A DNA stretch of 37,692 nucleotides from GCA-2688775 sp035288865. Its GTDB lineage: Archaea; Nanobdellota; Nanobdellia; Woesearchaeales; GW2011-AR4. This document shows, piece by piece, positions 1-7,440 of this stretch (its first letter is position 1; the number at the start of each line of letters is the position of its first letter). The DNA is taken from the NCBI GenBank assembly GCA_035288865.1, contig DATDZA010000022.1, positions 1 to 37,692 on the forward strand. Reading direction: 5' to 3'. The position numbers and the translations under genes are program-made. Under the pieces are notes generated by a model, which worked only from the letters and a program-made list of their open reading frames with translations, did no database searches and was not told where the DNA came from.

Positions 1-9
1 GAAAAATTT

Positions 10-44
10 TTGAGTGCGCGCGCCAAATTTCGTTGCGCACTCAA
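10..44. terminator. Strong hairpin at left edge, possible terminator of an off-window gene
   Basis: Ten-base perfect arms (10-19 and 35-44; core TGAGTGCGC / GCGCACTCA) enclose a 15-base loop. The stem is GC-rich in otherwise AT-rich DNA. It lies before the first gene, so it may be the 3' structure of a gene to the left or part of a leader for the gene at 73. It is not followed by a clear T run, so the terminator reading is tentative. Confidence 0.35.
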
Positions 45-72
45 TTTAAAATCAAAATGTTAGAAAAACTTT

Positions 73-375
73 ATGGAGGACGGCAAGGCAATTCCTCTAC
101 ACGCAAAGCGTGTAGTATCCTTGCCTAGAAACAATGAAAAATTGACGTTTTCAAAAAGGACCGAGCCAAACCAGAATAATCTTCTTGAATCTACATTTAC
201 TAAAGGGGTTTATGAACAAAGTGGCTTGAGAAAATTAGAAAAATTGGGCCAAGCAGGCGGCGCAGGTTATTTAGTTTATTTCAGTTACCAGGCTAAGAAT
301 TTTAGGGCGAATTTATTAAAGAAGAATGTTGCATTAAATCCATTGCCTCAAGGGTATAACCCATTAGCAAAATAA
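73..375 (+). CDS. Hypothetical protein, 100 aa
   Basis: I do not recognise this protein. It is basic, has no signal peptide and no membrane segment, and carries a small Gly/Ala-rich stretch (QAGGAGYLVYF, about residues 60-70). The ATG at 73 has no clear Shine-Dalgarno sequence. Codons 5-18 overlap a compact DNA hairpin (86-126), so the true start could be further in or the 5' part could be a structured leader. It stands alone: the next gene (391-798) converges on it with only 15 bases between the stops. That it is a real protein is likely but unproven. Confidence 0.45.
   Translation: MEDGKAIPLHAKRVVSLPRNNEKLTFSKRTEPNQNNLLESTFTKGVYEQSGLRKLEKLGQAGGAGYLVYFSYQAKNFRANLLKKNVALNPLPQGYNPLAK
86..126 (+). 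repeat. Two-tier hairpin overlapping the start of the first gene
   Basis: The inner stem is CTACACGC (97-104) with GCGTGTAG (108-115), perfect over eight pairs with a three-base AAA loop. The outer stem is AGGCAA (86-91) with TTGCCT (121-126), separated from the inner stem by a symmetric five-base internal loop. Such a structure in AT-rich DNA could be an RNA element or an inverted repeat for a dimeric protein. Confidence 0.4.
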
Positions 376-390
376 ACCAAGACTAGTGAT

Positions 391-798
391 TCACAGCCTA
401 AGCGTCTTATCAATCTCATTCGCAACATCTTTTAAATCATCAAGCGCTCTTTTCAAATCTTTTTCTAGTTCTTCTATTAATGCCTTTAGAGTATCTACTC
501 TAAGAGTATAGTTATTTCCTTCATGAAGGACAAGTCCGGATTCCATCAACCTGTTTATATGATGTATTATTGTGCCCCTTGACAGGTCAAGTTTTGCTGC
601 AAGCTCGTCACTCGTCAGAGTTCGGTTTCCCTTAGCGCACTTCAATAGTTCTATAAATACCCTAAAGCAGCTTTTGTCTTTATCTCTTAAATTGAACAGG
701 CCCAATGAAGTCCCTAGCCATTGAAGCTCCTGATTTACGTTGTTATCAGAGGGTCGTCTAATGTTTATTATGGTTATTCGCTGCCTAATGTATACCAT
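391..798 (-). CDS. Winged helix-turn-helix transcriptional regulator, candidate heat-shock regulator
   Basis: An ArsR/MarR-like winged helix spans the middle of the protein: helix-turn-helix around LTSDELAAKLDLSRGTIIHH, then a wing (LVLHEGNNYTLRV). A C-terminal charged helix of about 40 residues looks like a dimerising coiled coil. Two starts are possible, GTG at 804 or ATG at 798. The TATA element at 818-827 is centred about 25 bases before 798, so I choose the leaderless ATG, giving 135 aa. The gene diverges from grpE-dnaK across a short shared promoter with a palindrome at 874-890, which suggests that it controls the chaperone operon, as HTH repressors such as Phr do in other archaea. That role is inferred from position only. 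Confidence 0.75.
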   Translation of the reverse strand: MVYIRQRITIINIRRPSDNNVNQELQWLGTSLGLFNLRDKDKSCFRVFIELLKCAKGNRTLTSDELAAKLDLSRGTIIHHINRLMESGLVLHEGNNYTLRVDTLKALIEELEKDLKRALDDLKDVANEIDKTLRL

Positions 799-817
799 AA
801 ACACCCTAAAATCACCA

Positions 818-850
818 TATATTTAAACTTTTGCCGAAAAATTTATATAC
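818..850. promoter_or_regulatory. Divergent promoter region: regulator (minus) and grpE (plus)
   Basis: On the minus strand TTTAAATATA (818-827) sits about 25 bases from the ATG of the regulator. On the plus strand TTTATATAC (842-850) predicts a start of grpE transcription near 872. The two TATA elements are only about 24 bases apart centre to centre, so binding at one may affect the other. Confidence 0.6.
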
Positions 851-873
851 TGGTTGATATTACCATATCTCTC

Positions 874-890
874 GTTGACGTAAAGTCAAC
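874..890. promoter_or_regulatory. Palindromic operator candidate at the grpE transcription start
   Basis: GTTGAC-N5-GTCAAC is a perfect inverted repeat of six-base arms. It begins two bases after the predicted grpE transcription start and ends 17 bases before the ATG, where a bound repressor would block RNA polymerase. The neighbouring winged-helix regulator is the natural candidate to bind it. A second element of the same form lies at 35614-35630. Confidence 0.55.
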
Positions 891-907
891 AGAATTAAGG
901 GCTTAAA

Positions 908-1471
908 ATGGAAGGGAAAAAAGGAAACAAAAGTATAGTATCTGAAGAAAGTATTGATTTAAGCAGCGTTAAAGAAACTATTGAAACCACATCGGATAAA
1001 AAAACTCCGGATTCAAAAAATTTGTTTGATAAGGAAAAATTAATCAAAGAAAATGAAGAACTGACTGACACTTTAAAGAGGCTGCAGGCAGAGTTTGAGA
1101 ATTACAGAAAGAGGATTGACAAAGATAAAATAGAATTCAGAAAATACGCCCATGCTGATGTAATTGCAGAGATTTTGCCGATAATTGATGGTTTTGAGAT
1201 TGCATTAAAGAATACGGCAGATCCCAAGAAATTCATTGACGGTATGAAACTAATTTATGCGCAGATTTATTCAATGCTTGAGACTCATGGACTAAGGCTT
1301 ATTAAAACTGACGGAGAAAAATTTGACCCATACAAGCACGAAGTACTGATGAAAGAAGAGTCTGACAAGCCCGAAGGGACAATCCTGGAAGAATTCCAGA
1401 AAGGATATATGTTAAATGATAAAGTTTTGAGGTTCAGCAAAGTGAAAATTTCAGCAGAGATTAAAAAATAA
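908..1471 (+). CDS. grpE: GrpE, nucleotide exchange factor of DnaK
   Basis: GrpE releases ADP from DnaK so that the Hsp70 can rebind ATP and free its client. The 187-aa length is typical. The order is a charged variable N-terminus (1-45), a long coiled coil (about 46-100, ENEELTDTLKRLQAEFENYRKR), then the C-terminal beta domain with the family signature around GEKFDPYKHEVL and FQKGYMLNDKVLRFSKVKI. It heads the chaperone cluster and is 88 bases ahead of dnaK. The initiator ATG follows a weak AAGGG and an untranslated leader of about 36 bases that contains the palindrome. Archaea obtained this chaperone system from bacteria, and the sequence is bacterial in type. Confidence 0.96.
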   Translation: MEGKKGNKSIVSEESIDLSSVKETIETTSDKKTPDSKNLFDKEKLIKENEELTDTLKRLQAEFENYRKRIDKDKIEFRKYAHADVIAEILPIIDGFEIALKNTADPKKFIDGMKLIYAQIYSMLETHGLRLIKTDGEKFDPYKHEVLMKEESDKPEGTILEEFQKGYMLNDKVLRFSKVKISAEIKK

Positions 1472-1559
1472 ATCTAAATAAAGAAAATTTAAAGATTAAA
1501 AACAAAAATTCACAAAAATAAAAAATCAAAAAATTGATTAAAATCGGAGGAGAAATAAA

Positions 1560-3461
1560 ATGGGAAAAGAAAAAATAATTGGGATTGACCTTGGCACTTC
1601 TAACAGCGCAGCTTCAGTTTTGCAGGGCGGAAAAGCTACAATAATCCCAAGCGCAGAAGGAACAACAGCTTATGGAAAGGCATTTCCAAGTGTAGTCGCA
1701 TTTACAAAAGACGGCCAGATTTTAGTGGGAGAGCCGGCAAGAAGGCAGGCTGTTTCAAATCCTGAAAATACAATAATGGCTGCCAAGAGAAAAATGGGCA
1801 CCAATTACAAATATAATATCAACAGCAAAGAATACACACCGCAGCAGATTTCTGCCTTTATTCTCCAGAAGATAAAAAAAGACGCAGAAGAATTTCTTGG
1901 AGATAAGGTCAGCAAGGCAGTCATCACGGTCCCGGCTTATTTTGACGACAATCAACGGCAGGCAACCAAAGACGCGGGTGAGATTGCAGGATTAGAAGTT
2001 ATAAGAATAGTAAATGAACCAACTGCAGCATCGATGGCATATGGAGTTGACAAGCAGGATAAAGAACTGAAAATTCTAGTTTTCGATTTGGGCGGCGGAA
2101 CTCTGGACGTCACAGTAATGGAATTTGGCGGAGGAGTTTTCCAAGTTTTATCTACATCCGGAGATACTCAACTTGGCGGGACTGATATGGACCAAAATCT
2201 AGTGGACTACCTGGCTTCCGAATTCAAGAAAACAGAAGGGATAGATTTGAAAAATGACAAGACAGCTATGCAGAGATTAAGGGAATCTGCGGAAAAAGCA
2301 AAGATTGAGCTATCAACTGTTTTTGAAACAGACATAAATCTGCCATTTTTAACAGCAACAAGCGACGGGCCAAAGCATTTGACTCTCAAGCTGACAAGAG
2401 CTAAACTGGAGAGCTTGATTGACCCAATAATAAGAAAGTGCAAGCATCCGCTGGAGCAGGCGATAAAAGACTGCAAACTTTCTGCAAACCAAATTGACAA
2501 GATTATTTTAGTCGGCGGCCCAACGAGAATGCCAATCGTTAGAAAATTCGTTGAAGATTATGTTGGCAAGCCCGCTGAAAGAGGCGTCGATCCAATGGAA
2601 TGTGTTGCAATGGGCGCAGCAGTTCAGGCTGGAGTTCTTGCCGGAGAAGTCAAGGACATTTTGCTGCTTGACGTAACCCCGTTGAGCTTGGGAATTGAAA
2701 CTCTGGGCGGAGTATTTACAAAATTGATTGAAAGAAACACAACCGTTCCAACAAAAAAACAGCAGGTTTTTAGCACAGCAGCCGACAACCAGACAGCAGT
2801 CACAATCAGGGTCGGGCAGGGCGAAAGGTCAATGTTCAGCGATAATAAAGCCCTTGGGCAGTTTGATTTGGTGGGAATACCTCCGGCACCAAGGGGAATC
2901 CCGCAGATTGAAGTCACTTTTGACATTGATGCAAACGGAATCCTGCATGTAAATGCAAAAGACCTCGGCACAGGAAAAGAGCAGAGCATTAAGATAACTG
3001 CCGCCCAGAAATTGAGCGACGAAGAAATCGAAAAAATGAAAAAGCAGGCTGAAGAATTTGCTGAAGTTGACAAAAGGAAGAAAGAGGAGATTGAAACAAT
3101 CAATGAAGCTGACACGCTCGCTTACACAACCGAAAGAATGTTCAAGGAGCTTGAAGGAAAAGTGCCTGCAAAGGAGATTGAGGAAATCAAAGGCAAGATT
3201 ATTGAACTAAAAGAGTTGCTGAAGCCGGCAGAGAAGGACATAACTTCAATTAAGAATAAAATGATTGAGGTAAATGAACTGGTGCAGAAGATGACTACCG
3301 AGCTGTATCAAAAAGCAGGACAGCAGTACCAGCAAGCTCATCCGCAAGGTGGCGAAAATGTGCATGAGGGAAATAGAAACGAAAATTCCCATGCAAAAGA
3401 TGACAATGTAGTGGATGCCGATTACGAAGTCAAGGATGAAGAGAAGAAAAAGAAGAAATAA
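1560..3461 (+). CDS. dnaK: DnaK, Hsp70 molecular chaperone
   Basis: This is an ATP-dependent cytoplasmic chaperone. Phosphate-1 motif IGIDLGTSNSAASV, phosphate-2 motif LVFDLGGGTLDVTV and the adenosine motif KIILVGGPTRMP mark the actin-like ATPase (about 1-365); the linker motif DILLLDVTPLSLG precedes the substrate-binding beta domain and helical lid. The tail is Lys/Glu-rich and ends in a run of Lys, unlike the EEVD tail of eukaryotic Hsp70s. The usual TTNS is TSNS here. A strong Shine-Dalgarno (CGGAGGAG) sits about 8 bases before the ATG. Length (633 aa) is typical. The next gene begins 7 bases after the stop, suggesting cotranscription. Confidence 0.98.
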   Translation: MGKEKIIGIDLGTSNSAASVLQGGKATIIPSAEGTTAYGKAFPSVVAFTKDGQILVGEPARRQAVSNPENTIMAAKRKMGTNYKYNINSKEYTPQQISAFILQKIKKDAEEFLGDKVSKAVITVPAYFDDNQRQATKDAGEIAGLEVIRIVNEPTAASMAYGVDKQDKELKILVFDLGGGTLDVTVMEFGGGVFQVLSTSGDTQLGGTDMDQNLVDYLASEFKKTEGIDLKNDKTAMQRLRESAEKAKIELSTVFETDINLPFLTATSDGPKHLTLKLTRAKLESLIDPIIRKCKHPLEQAIKDCKLSANQIDKIILVGGPTRMPIVRKFVEDYVGKPAERGVDPMECVAMGAAVQAGVLAGEVKDILLLDVTPLSLGIETLGGVFTKLIERNTTVPTKKQQVFSTAADNQTAVTIRVGQGERSMFSDNKALGQFDLVGIPPAPRGIPQIEVTFDIDANGILHVNAKDLGTGKEQSIKITAAQKLSDEEIEKMKKQAEEFAEVDKRKKEEIETINEADTLAYTTERMFKELEGKVPAKEIEEIKGKIIELKELLKPAEKDITSIKNKMIEVNELVQKMTTELYQKAGQQYQQAHPQGGENVHEGNRNENSHAKDDNVVDADYEVKDEEKKKKK

Positions 3462-3468
3462 AAAGTAG

Positions 3469-3801
3469 GTGATTAAAATTAATAATTTAGACAAAAAATT
3501 ATTCAAAGCTTTAGATTTTTTAGCAACAGTAACAAGGGAAAGAATAAATTTTATTAACAAAGAAGGTGATAAAAGGTTTTATAGTGGTCACGTTCCAGAA
3601 GAAGTCGAAAATGCTTTGATCCAATGGAAATATATAGATTTACATGGAAATTCTAAGCACATTATAACTAAAAATGGTTTAGAACAATTAAGACAATTAG
3701 AGAAAATAAAAAATAAAGATTTAACTCTCACAACAGCTGTAATAGCTTTAATAATATCAATTTATAATTTTCTAAAAAGTTTTGGATTGGTACAATTTTA
3801 A
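3469..3801 (+). CDS. Small winged-helix-like protein with C-terminal membrane helix
   Basis: A 110-aa protein of unknown function. Residues 1-85 look like a winged-helix or similar small helical fold (ENALIQWKYIDLHGNSKHIITKNGLEQLRQLEK), and residues about 87-108 form one hydrophobic helix that would anchor it in the membrane. The start is GTG at 3469, seven bases after the dnaK stop, so it is probably translated from the dnaK mRNA. The sequence AAAAGTAGG just before the start also occurs twice around the fic promoter. A membrane-tethered DNA- or protein-binding sensor is possible but speculative. Confidence 0.65.
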   Translation: MIKINNLDKKLFKALDFLATVTRERINFINKEGDKRFYSGHVPEEVENALIQWKYIDLHGNSKHIITKNGLEQLRQLEKIKNKDLTLTTAVIALIISIYNFLKSFGLVQF

Positions 3802-3872
3802 TATGAACCTCCCCGCAAAAGAGAAACCAATGAACTGCATAATTCAAACAAACATTCAATTTCAATCTTACC

Positions 3873-3913
3873 CCTACTTTTCGTAAAAAACACAAAATTT
3901 ATAAAAAAGTAGG
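3873..3913. promoter_or_regulatory. Inverted repeat bracketing the fic TATA element
   Basis: CCTACTTTT (3873-3881) and AAAAGTAGG (3905-3913) are perfect nine-base arms. The TATA element TTTATAAAAA (3898-3907) overlaps the right arm and predicts a leaderless transcript from the fic ATG at 3927. A dimeric regulator bound here would cover the promoter. AAAAGTAGG also occurs at 3461-3469, before the small membrane protein gene. Confidence 0.45.
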
Positions 3914-3926
3914 TATAAGCACTAAT

Positions 3927-4802
3927 ATGGCAACCGTAAAAAGGCGAAAAATAGGAAAGCAGACCTATTACTATGTAGAGCACAGCTTCAAGATAGGCAA
4001 GAAAGTGAAAGTATTGAGCAAGTACATTGGCAAAAAAGTTCCATACAATATAGGGGACTTAAAAGATAATTTAGAATATGAAGTGATGAGGCTGACAGTT
4101 TTCAGCAAGCTGAAAGGCATAAAATCCAAATATCAAAAAGAGCAAAGCAGGCTTCCAAAAGAAGAAAAAGAAAAGCTGGTTGAGGATTTTTTGGTGCATT
4201 TCATTTATGATTCAAGCAAAATCGAGGGAAGCAGCCTGTCGCTGAATGATACCAAAGGGCTTTTCCTTCACAATATAACCCCAAAAAACAAGCCATTAAA
4301 AGACGTAAAAGAAGCAGAGGGCCATAGGGAGGCATTTTACTCAATGCTTGATTTCAAAGGGCAGCTGACTCTTGAAATTGTAAACAAATGGCATGAAATG
4401 ATGTTCAAAAATACAAAAAATTACATTGCAGGAAAAATAAGGCCGCACAGGATTATTGTTACCGGCAGCCGAGCGGTTTTTCCATATCCAGAAGATGTTC
4501 CAAAATTGCTGAGAGAATTTTTTCAATGGTATGAAAAGGAAAACAAAAAACTAAATCCTGTGGAGCTTGCTGCTCAAGTGCACCTAAAATTTGTATCAAT
4601 ACATCCATTCGCTGACGGAAATGGAAGGATAAGCAGGTTACTGGCAAATTACATCCTTAAGAAGAATGGCTATCCGCTGCTAAACATTAAGTTCAATGAC
4701 AGGATGGCGTATTACAAAAGCCTTGAAGCCAGCCAAATTAATGATAAGCCGAAATACTTCATAAGATATTTTTTAAAACTATACATAAAAACAAATGATT
4801 AA
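3927..4802 (+). CDS. Fic/DOC family protein, predicted AMP transferase
   Basis: Fic enzymes usually transfer AMP from ATP to hydroxyl groups of target proteins. The active-site motif is HPFADGNGRI (His226 to Arg234), a full match to HxFx(D/E)GNGR. An N-terminal inhibitory helix motif is also present: S-x-x-x-E-G at residues 96-101 (SSKIEG), where Glu100 would compete with the ATP gamma-phosphate, so the protein belongs to the class with a built-in N-terminal inhibitor. Residues 1-45 are a basic, beta-rich extension. The 291-aa protein starts at a leaderless ATG and overlaps the next gene by 8 bases. Its place between dnaK and dnaJ makes DnaK a candidate target, as BiP is for metazoan Fic; this is inferred. 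Confidence 0.88.
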   Translation: MATVKRRKIGKQTYYYVEHSFKIGKKVKVLSKYIGKKVPYNIGDLKDNLEYEVMRLTVFSKLKGIKSKYQKEQSRLPKEEKEKLVEDFLVHFIYDSSKIEGSSLSLNDTKGLFLHNITPKNKPLKDVKEAEGHREAFYSMLDFKGQLTLEIVNKWHEMMFKNTKNYIAGKIRPHRIIVTGSRAVFPYPEDVPKLLREFFQWYEKENKKLNPVELAAQVHLKFVSIHPFADGNGRISRLLANYILKKNGYPLLNIKFNDRMAYYKSLEASQINDKPKYFIRYFLKLYIKTND

Positions 4803-5289
4803 AATCCCTACAAAAGAGGAATGCTTAGACTTACTTAGAAGAAATAAAGTCCCTCATAATATTATTGCCCATACAAAGAAGGTTTGCGAATTCTCGCTGA
4901 AAGTTTGTGGTGTTTTGGAAGAAAGAGAAATTAAAGTTAATCGGAATTTAGTTGCAGCCGCAGCATTACTTCATGATATAAAGAAGCTTGAGCCGGGCGA
5001 GCATGAGATCGAAGGAGCTAAATACATTAAATCTTTGGGTTATCCTGAAGTTGCTGACTTAATTAAAAAACATGGGTTAAAATATTCCCTTAATGATGAA
5101 TTTACACCAATAACTTGGGAAGAAAAAATAATATTTTATTCCGATAAAAGGGTCAAGAACGACAAAATAGTGAGCATTGACGAGAGATTTGAATATATAA
5201 AACAAAGATATAAAACTGAAGATGTTGAAAAAGAGTTAAAATTTACTAAAGATATTGAAAAAGAATTATTGGGAAACAAAATCTTATGA
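4795..5289 (+). CDS. HD-domain protein (HDIG-type predicted phosphohydrolase)
   Basis: HD-domain proteins are metal-dependent phosphohydrolases acting on nucleotides or phosphodiesters. The 164-aa protein shows the expected ligands: His26 (IAHTKKV), the His60-Asp61 pair (ALLHDIKK), His70 and His93 in the middle, and Asp117 (FYSDKRV). Its start overlaps the end of fic by 8 bases and its stop overlaps the next start (ATGA), so the three genes are translated together. The substrate is unknown; an HD hydrolase next to an AMP transferase could reverse a nucleotide-based modification or clear a nucleotide signal, but nothing in the sequence shows this. Confidence 0.8.
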   Translation: MIKIPTKEECLDLLRRNKVPHNIIAHTKKVCEFSLKVCGVLEEREIKVNRNLVAAAALLHDIKKLEPGEHEIEGAKYIKSLGYPEVADLIKKHGLKYSLNDEFTPITWEEKIIFYSDKRVKNDKIVSIDERFEYIKQRYKTEDVEKELKFTKDIEKELLGNKIL

Positions 5290-5807
5290 TAACTAAAGCT
5301 ACCCCATTAAAAGAAGTATTGGATTTAGCAGCCCCCTGCCAGTGCAATTCGTGCAATCACGGATGCAAATTCGGGAGCGGCGCTTTGGCCGGAGATGATT
5401 CAAAAAACATTTCAAGATTTTTAAATATTTCAGAAAATGAATTAAAAACAAAATTTTTGGAAGAAAAAGAATTGTTCAATAAAAAAATATTAAAACCAAT
5501 ATTATTACGAGGGAAAAATAAAGTTCACGGCCAGTGTGTTTTTTATGACGATAAAAAAGGTTGCACAATCCATGAGGTAAAACCTTTAGAATGCAAAACT
5601 TCAATCCAATGCAAAGATTATGGACAAGATTTAAGCGTTTGGTTCATGGTCAACCATATAGTAGATTTAAATGATGCAGAAAGCATAAGGCAATATTCGC
5701 AGTACATTAAAACAGGCGGAAAAGTGATTCCAGGAGCAGAATTGGTAAATTTAGTTCCCGATACAGATAAATTAAAGAAAATACTAAGTTACGAGATTTT
5801 AAGATAA
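5286..5807 (+). CDS. YkgJ-type cysteine cluster protein (Zn/Fe-chelating domain)
   Basis: Eight cysteines follow the YkgJ/UPF0153 pattern: Cys18, Cys20, Cys23 and Cys27 at the N-terminus, then Cys84, Cys93, Cys103 and Cys109 in the middle (GQCVFYDDKKGCTIHEVKPLEC). The domain is thought to hold a metal or an Fe-S cluster; its reaction is not known. The protein is 173 aa, cytoplasmic (no signal peptide), and starts at an ATG that overlaps the HD gene stop by four bases. It closes the fic-HD-ykgJ translational unit 82 bases before dnaJ. Confidence 0.8.
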   Translation: MITKATPLKEVLDLAAPCQCNSCNHGCKFGSGALAGDDSKNISRFLNISENELKTKFLEEKELFNKKILKPILLRGKNKVHGQCVFYDDKKGCTIHEVKPLECKTSIQCKDYGQDLSVWFMVNHIVDLNDAESIRQYSQYIKTGGKVIPGAELVNLVPDTDKLKKILSYEILR

Positions 5808-5840
5808 ATAGTTAAAATTGTGGGAGAAAATCTACTGGAG

Positions 5841-5856
5841 AGGAAAAATTTATCAA
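5841..5856 (+). promoter_or_regulatory. Probable TATA element for dnaJ
   Basis: AAAAATTTATCAAATA lies about 40 bases before the dnaJ ATG, in the only sizeable gap since fic. It predicts a short leader, so dnaJ may be transcribed separately as well as by read-through. I see no copy of the grpE palindrome here. Confidence 0.4.
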
Positions 5857-5889
5857 ATAAGAACTATCAATTAAAAATTCAAACTAAAA

Positions 5890-7017
5890 ATGCCAAAAGA
5901 AAAAGATTATTACAAAATTCTAGGAGTAGATAAAAATGCATCAAAGGAAGCTATCAAGGCAGCTTACAAGAAATTAGCAAAGCAATACCACCCTGACTTG
6001 AATAAATCTTCTGATGCGACTGAAAAATTTAAGGAAATTAATGAAGCGGCAGCTGTTCTGGGGGACGAGCAGAAAAAATCCCAGTATGACCAGTACGGCT
6101 CGGCAGGCCCCCAATTCCAAGGCGGCGGAGGAGCCGGTTTTGAGGGATTTGATTTCTCTGATATTATGTCAGATGCCGGGGGCTTTGGGTTTGATTTTGA
6201 CAGCATTTTCGAAAATGTTTTTGGCGGTGGAGGGGGAAGAAGCAGGCGGCGCCAAAGAGGCTCTGACTTAAGATATGACATGGAAATTGAGCTGGAGGAT
6301 GCGGCTTTCGGAGCAGCAAAAACTATTAACATTCCACGTGCAGAACAGTGTCCAAAATGCCGAGGAACTGGAGCCGAAAACCCAAATGATGTTGTAACAT
6401 GCCCGGAATGCAATGGCCACGGAACAAGTACAAGAACACAAAGAACCCCCTTTGGAATATTCCAGACAACATCCACTTGCACAAGATGCAGGGGCGCCGG
6501 AAAAATAATGAAAAGCAAATGTTCCGAATGCAGCGGACGAGGAATTGTCCAGAGAACAAGAAAAATAGAAATAAAAATTCCTGCCGGCGCAAATGACGGA
6601 ACTAATCTTAGGGTTACAGGAGAGGGTGAAGCGGGAATTCGGGGCGTTGAGGCAGGAGATTTATACGTTGTAATCAGCGTGAAGCCGCACAAGATATTTG
6701 AAAGAGACGGCAATGATATTTATGTAAAAGTACATGTTCCATTTACAATTGCTGCTTTAGGCGGAGAAATAGAAGTACCGACACTAAAAGGCAAAGCTTC
6801 ATTAAAAATTCCATCAGGAACGCAAAGCAACACGGTTTTCAGGATGAGGAACCAGGGTATACCTGACTTGAGAAGCCATCATGTTGGAGATGAAAATGTT
6901 GAAGTAATAATTTCTGTTCCTGAAAAATTAACTAAAAAGCAGAAAAAATTACTGGAAGATTTTGAGAAAGAAGATAAAAACAGCAAGAAAGGATTTCTTA
7001 ATAACGTGTTTGGTTAA
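5890..7017 (+). CDS. dnaJ: DnaJ, Hsp40 co-chaperone
   Basis: DnaJ delivers unfolded proteins to DnaK and stimulates its ATPase. It has the full type I layout: a J domain (1-70, with His-Pro-Asp at 34-36), a Gly/Phe-rich region (about 74-118), a zinc domain of four CxxCxGxG repeats (Cys154/157, 171/174, 197/200, 211/214), and the C-terminal substrate-binding domains. The length of 375 aa is normal. It completes the grpE-dnaK-dnaJ set, separated from dnaK by four genes. T-rich DNA after the stop (7073-7092) may end transcription. Confidence 0.98.
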   Translation: MPKEKDYYKILGVDKNASKEAIKAAYKKLAKQYHPDLNKSSDATEKFKEINEAAAVLGDEQKKSQYDQYGSAGPQFQGGGGAGFEGFDFSDIMSDAGGFGFDFDSIFENVFGGGGGRSRRRQRGSDLRYDMEIELEDAAFGAAKTINIPRAEQCPKCRGTGAENPNDVVTCPECNGHGTSTRTQRTPFGIFQTTSTCTRCRGAGKIMKSKCSECSGRGIVQRTRKIEIKIPAGANDGTNLRVTGEGEAGIRGVEAGDLYVVISVKPHKIFERDGNDIYVKVHVPFTIAALGGEIEVPTLKGKASLKIPSGTQSNTVFRMRNQGIPDLRSHHVGDENVEVIISVPEKLTKKQKKLLEDFEKEDKNSKKGFLNNVFG

Positions 7018-7179
7018 ATCCTGTAATTTCTGACTAAAAGCTGTTCTGACTGCAACCTGATAATTACTAAGAATTGTTTTCAAATTTTTTCTTAAGTCAA
7101 TCCTGACTATAATTTTTCTGAATCACCACATTAAAAGAAAAACAAAATTAATCCCAAAAAAAAAGAAAAAAATAAAAAA

Positions 7180-7440
7180 TTACCAATTACCGCATTTACC
7201 GCCGTACCCACCATCATATCGGCATCCAGATCCCCAAAAGTAGTAGAACCCATATGGCCCTGGAACACATTCAAAAATTCGGTAATCCTCATCATAATCT
7301 TGGTATGGATAAATAAAATTACCTCCGCACCTAAGACAATCGACCTCAGCCCAAGGACATGCCTGCCACTGTATTGCTGAAACATTTGCTGCGAACGCCG
7401 CTAGCAGCATTACGCTTACAACTAATAATTTCAACTTCAT
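7180..7440 (-). CDS. Small secreted six-cysteine protein, 86 aa
   Basis: A clean signal peptide (basic start, hydrophobic core LLVVSVMLLAAFAANVSA) leaves a mature protein of about 64 residues. It is rich in Tyr and Gly and has six cysteines (28, 35, 38, 58, 73, 83), suggesting three disulfides or a metal site. Unlike most genes here it has a leader with a strong Shine-Dalgarno, GGAGGTG (7447-7453), and a TATA element at 7487-7495 about 25 bases before the predicted transcript start. I do not recognise the family. It converges with dnaJ. Confidence 0.75.
   Translation of the reverse strand: MKLKLLVVSVMLLAAFAANVSAIQWQACPWAEVDCLRCGGNFIYPYQDYDEDYRIFECVPGPYGFYYFWGSGCRYDGGYGGKCGNW

Noticed and set aside
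721..906. 61-codon plus-strand frame across the regulator/grpE promoter
   Set aside because: It overlaps the 5' part of the divergent regulator and contains both TATA elements and the operator; no protein feature.
2624..3115. 163-codon open frame antisense to dnaK
   Set aside because: Shadow of the dnaK codons; no motif, no promoter.
5964..6713. 249-codon open frame antisense to dnaJ
   Set aside because: It lies wholly inside dnaJ on the other strand, is Ser/Pro-rich in the manner of antisense translations, and has no promoter or ribosome site.
7018..7130. Repeated CTGACT motifs after dnaJ as possible box C/D RNA
   Set aside because: Several CTGA boxes are present but there is no matching C box (RTGATGA) at suitable spacing on either strand.
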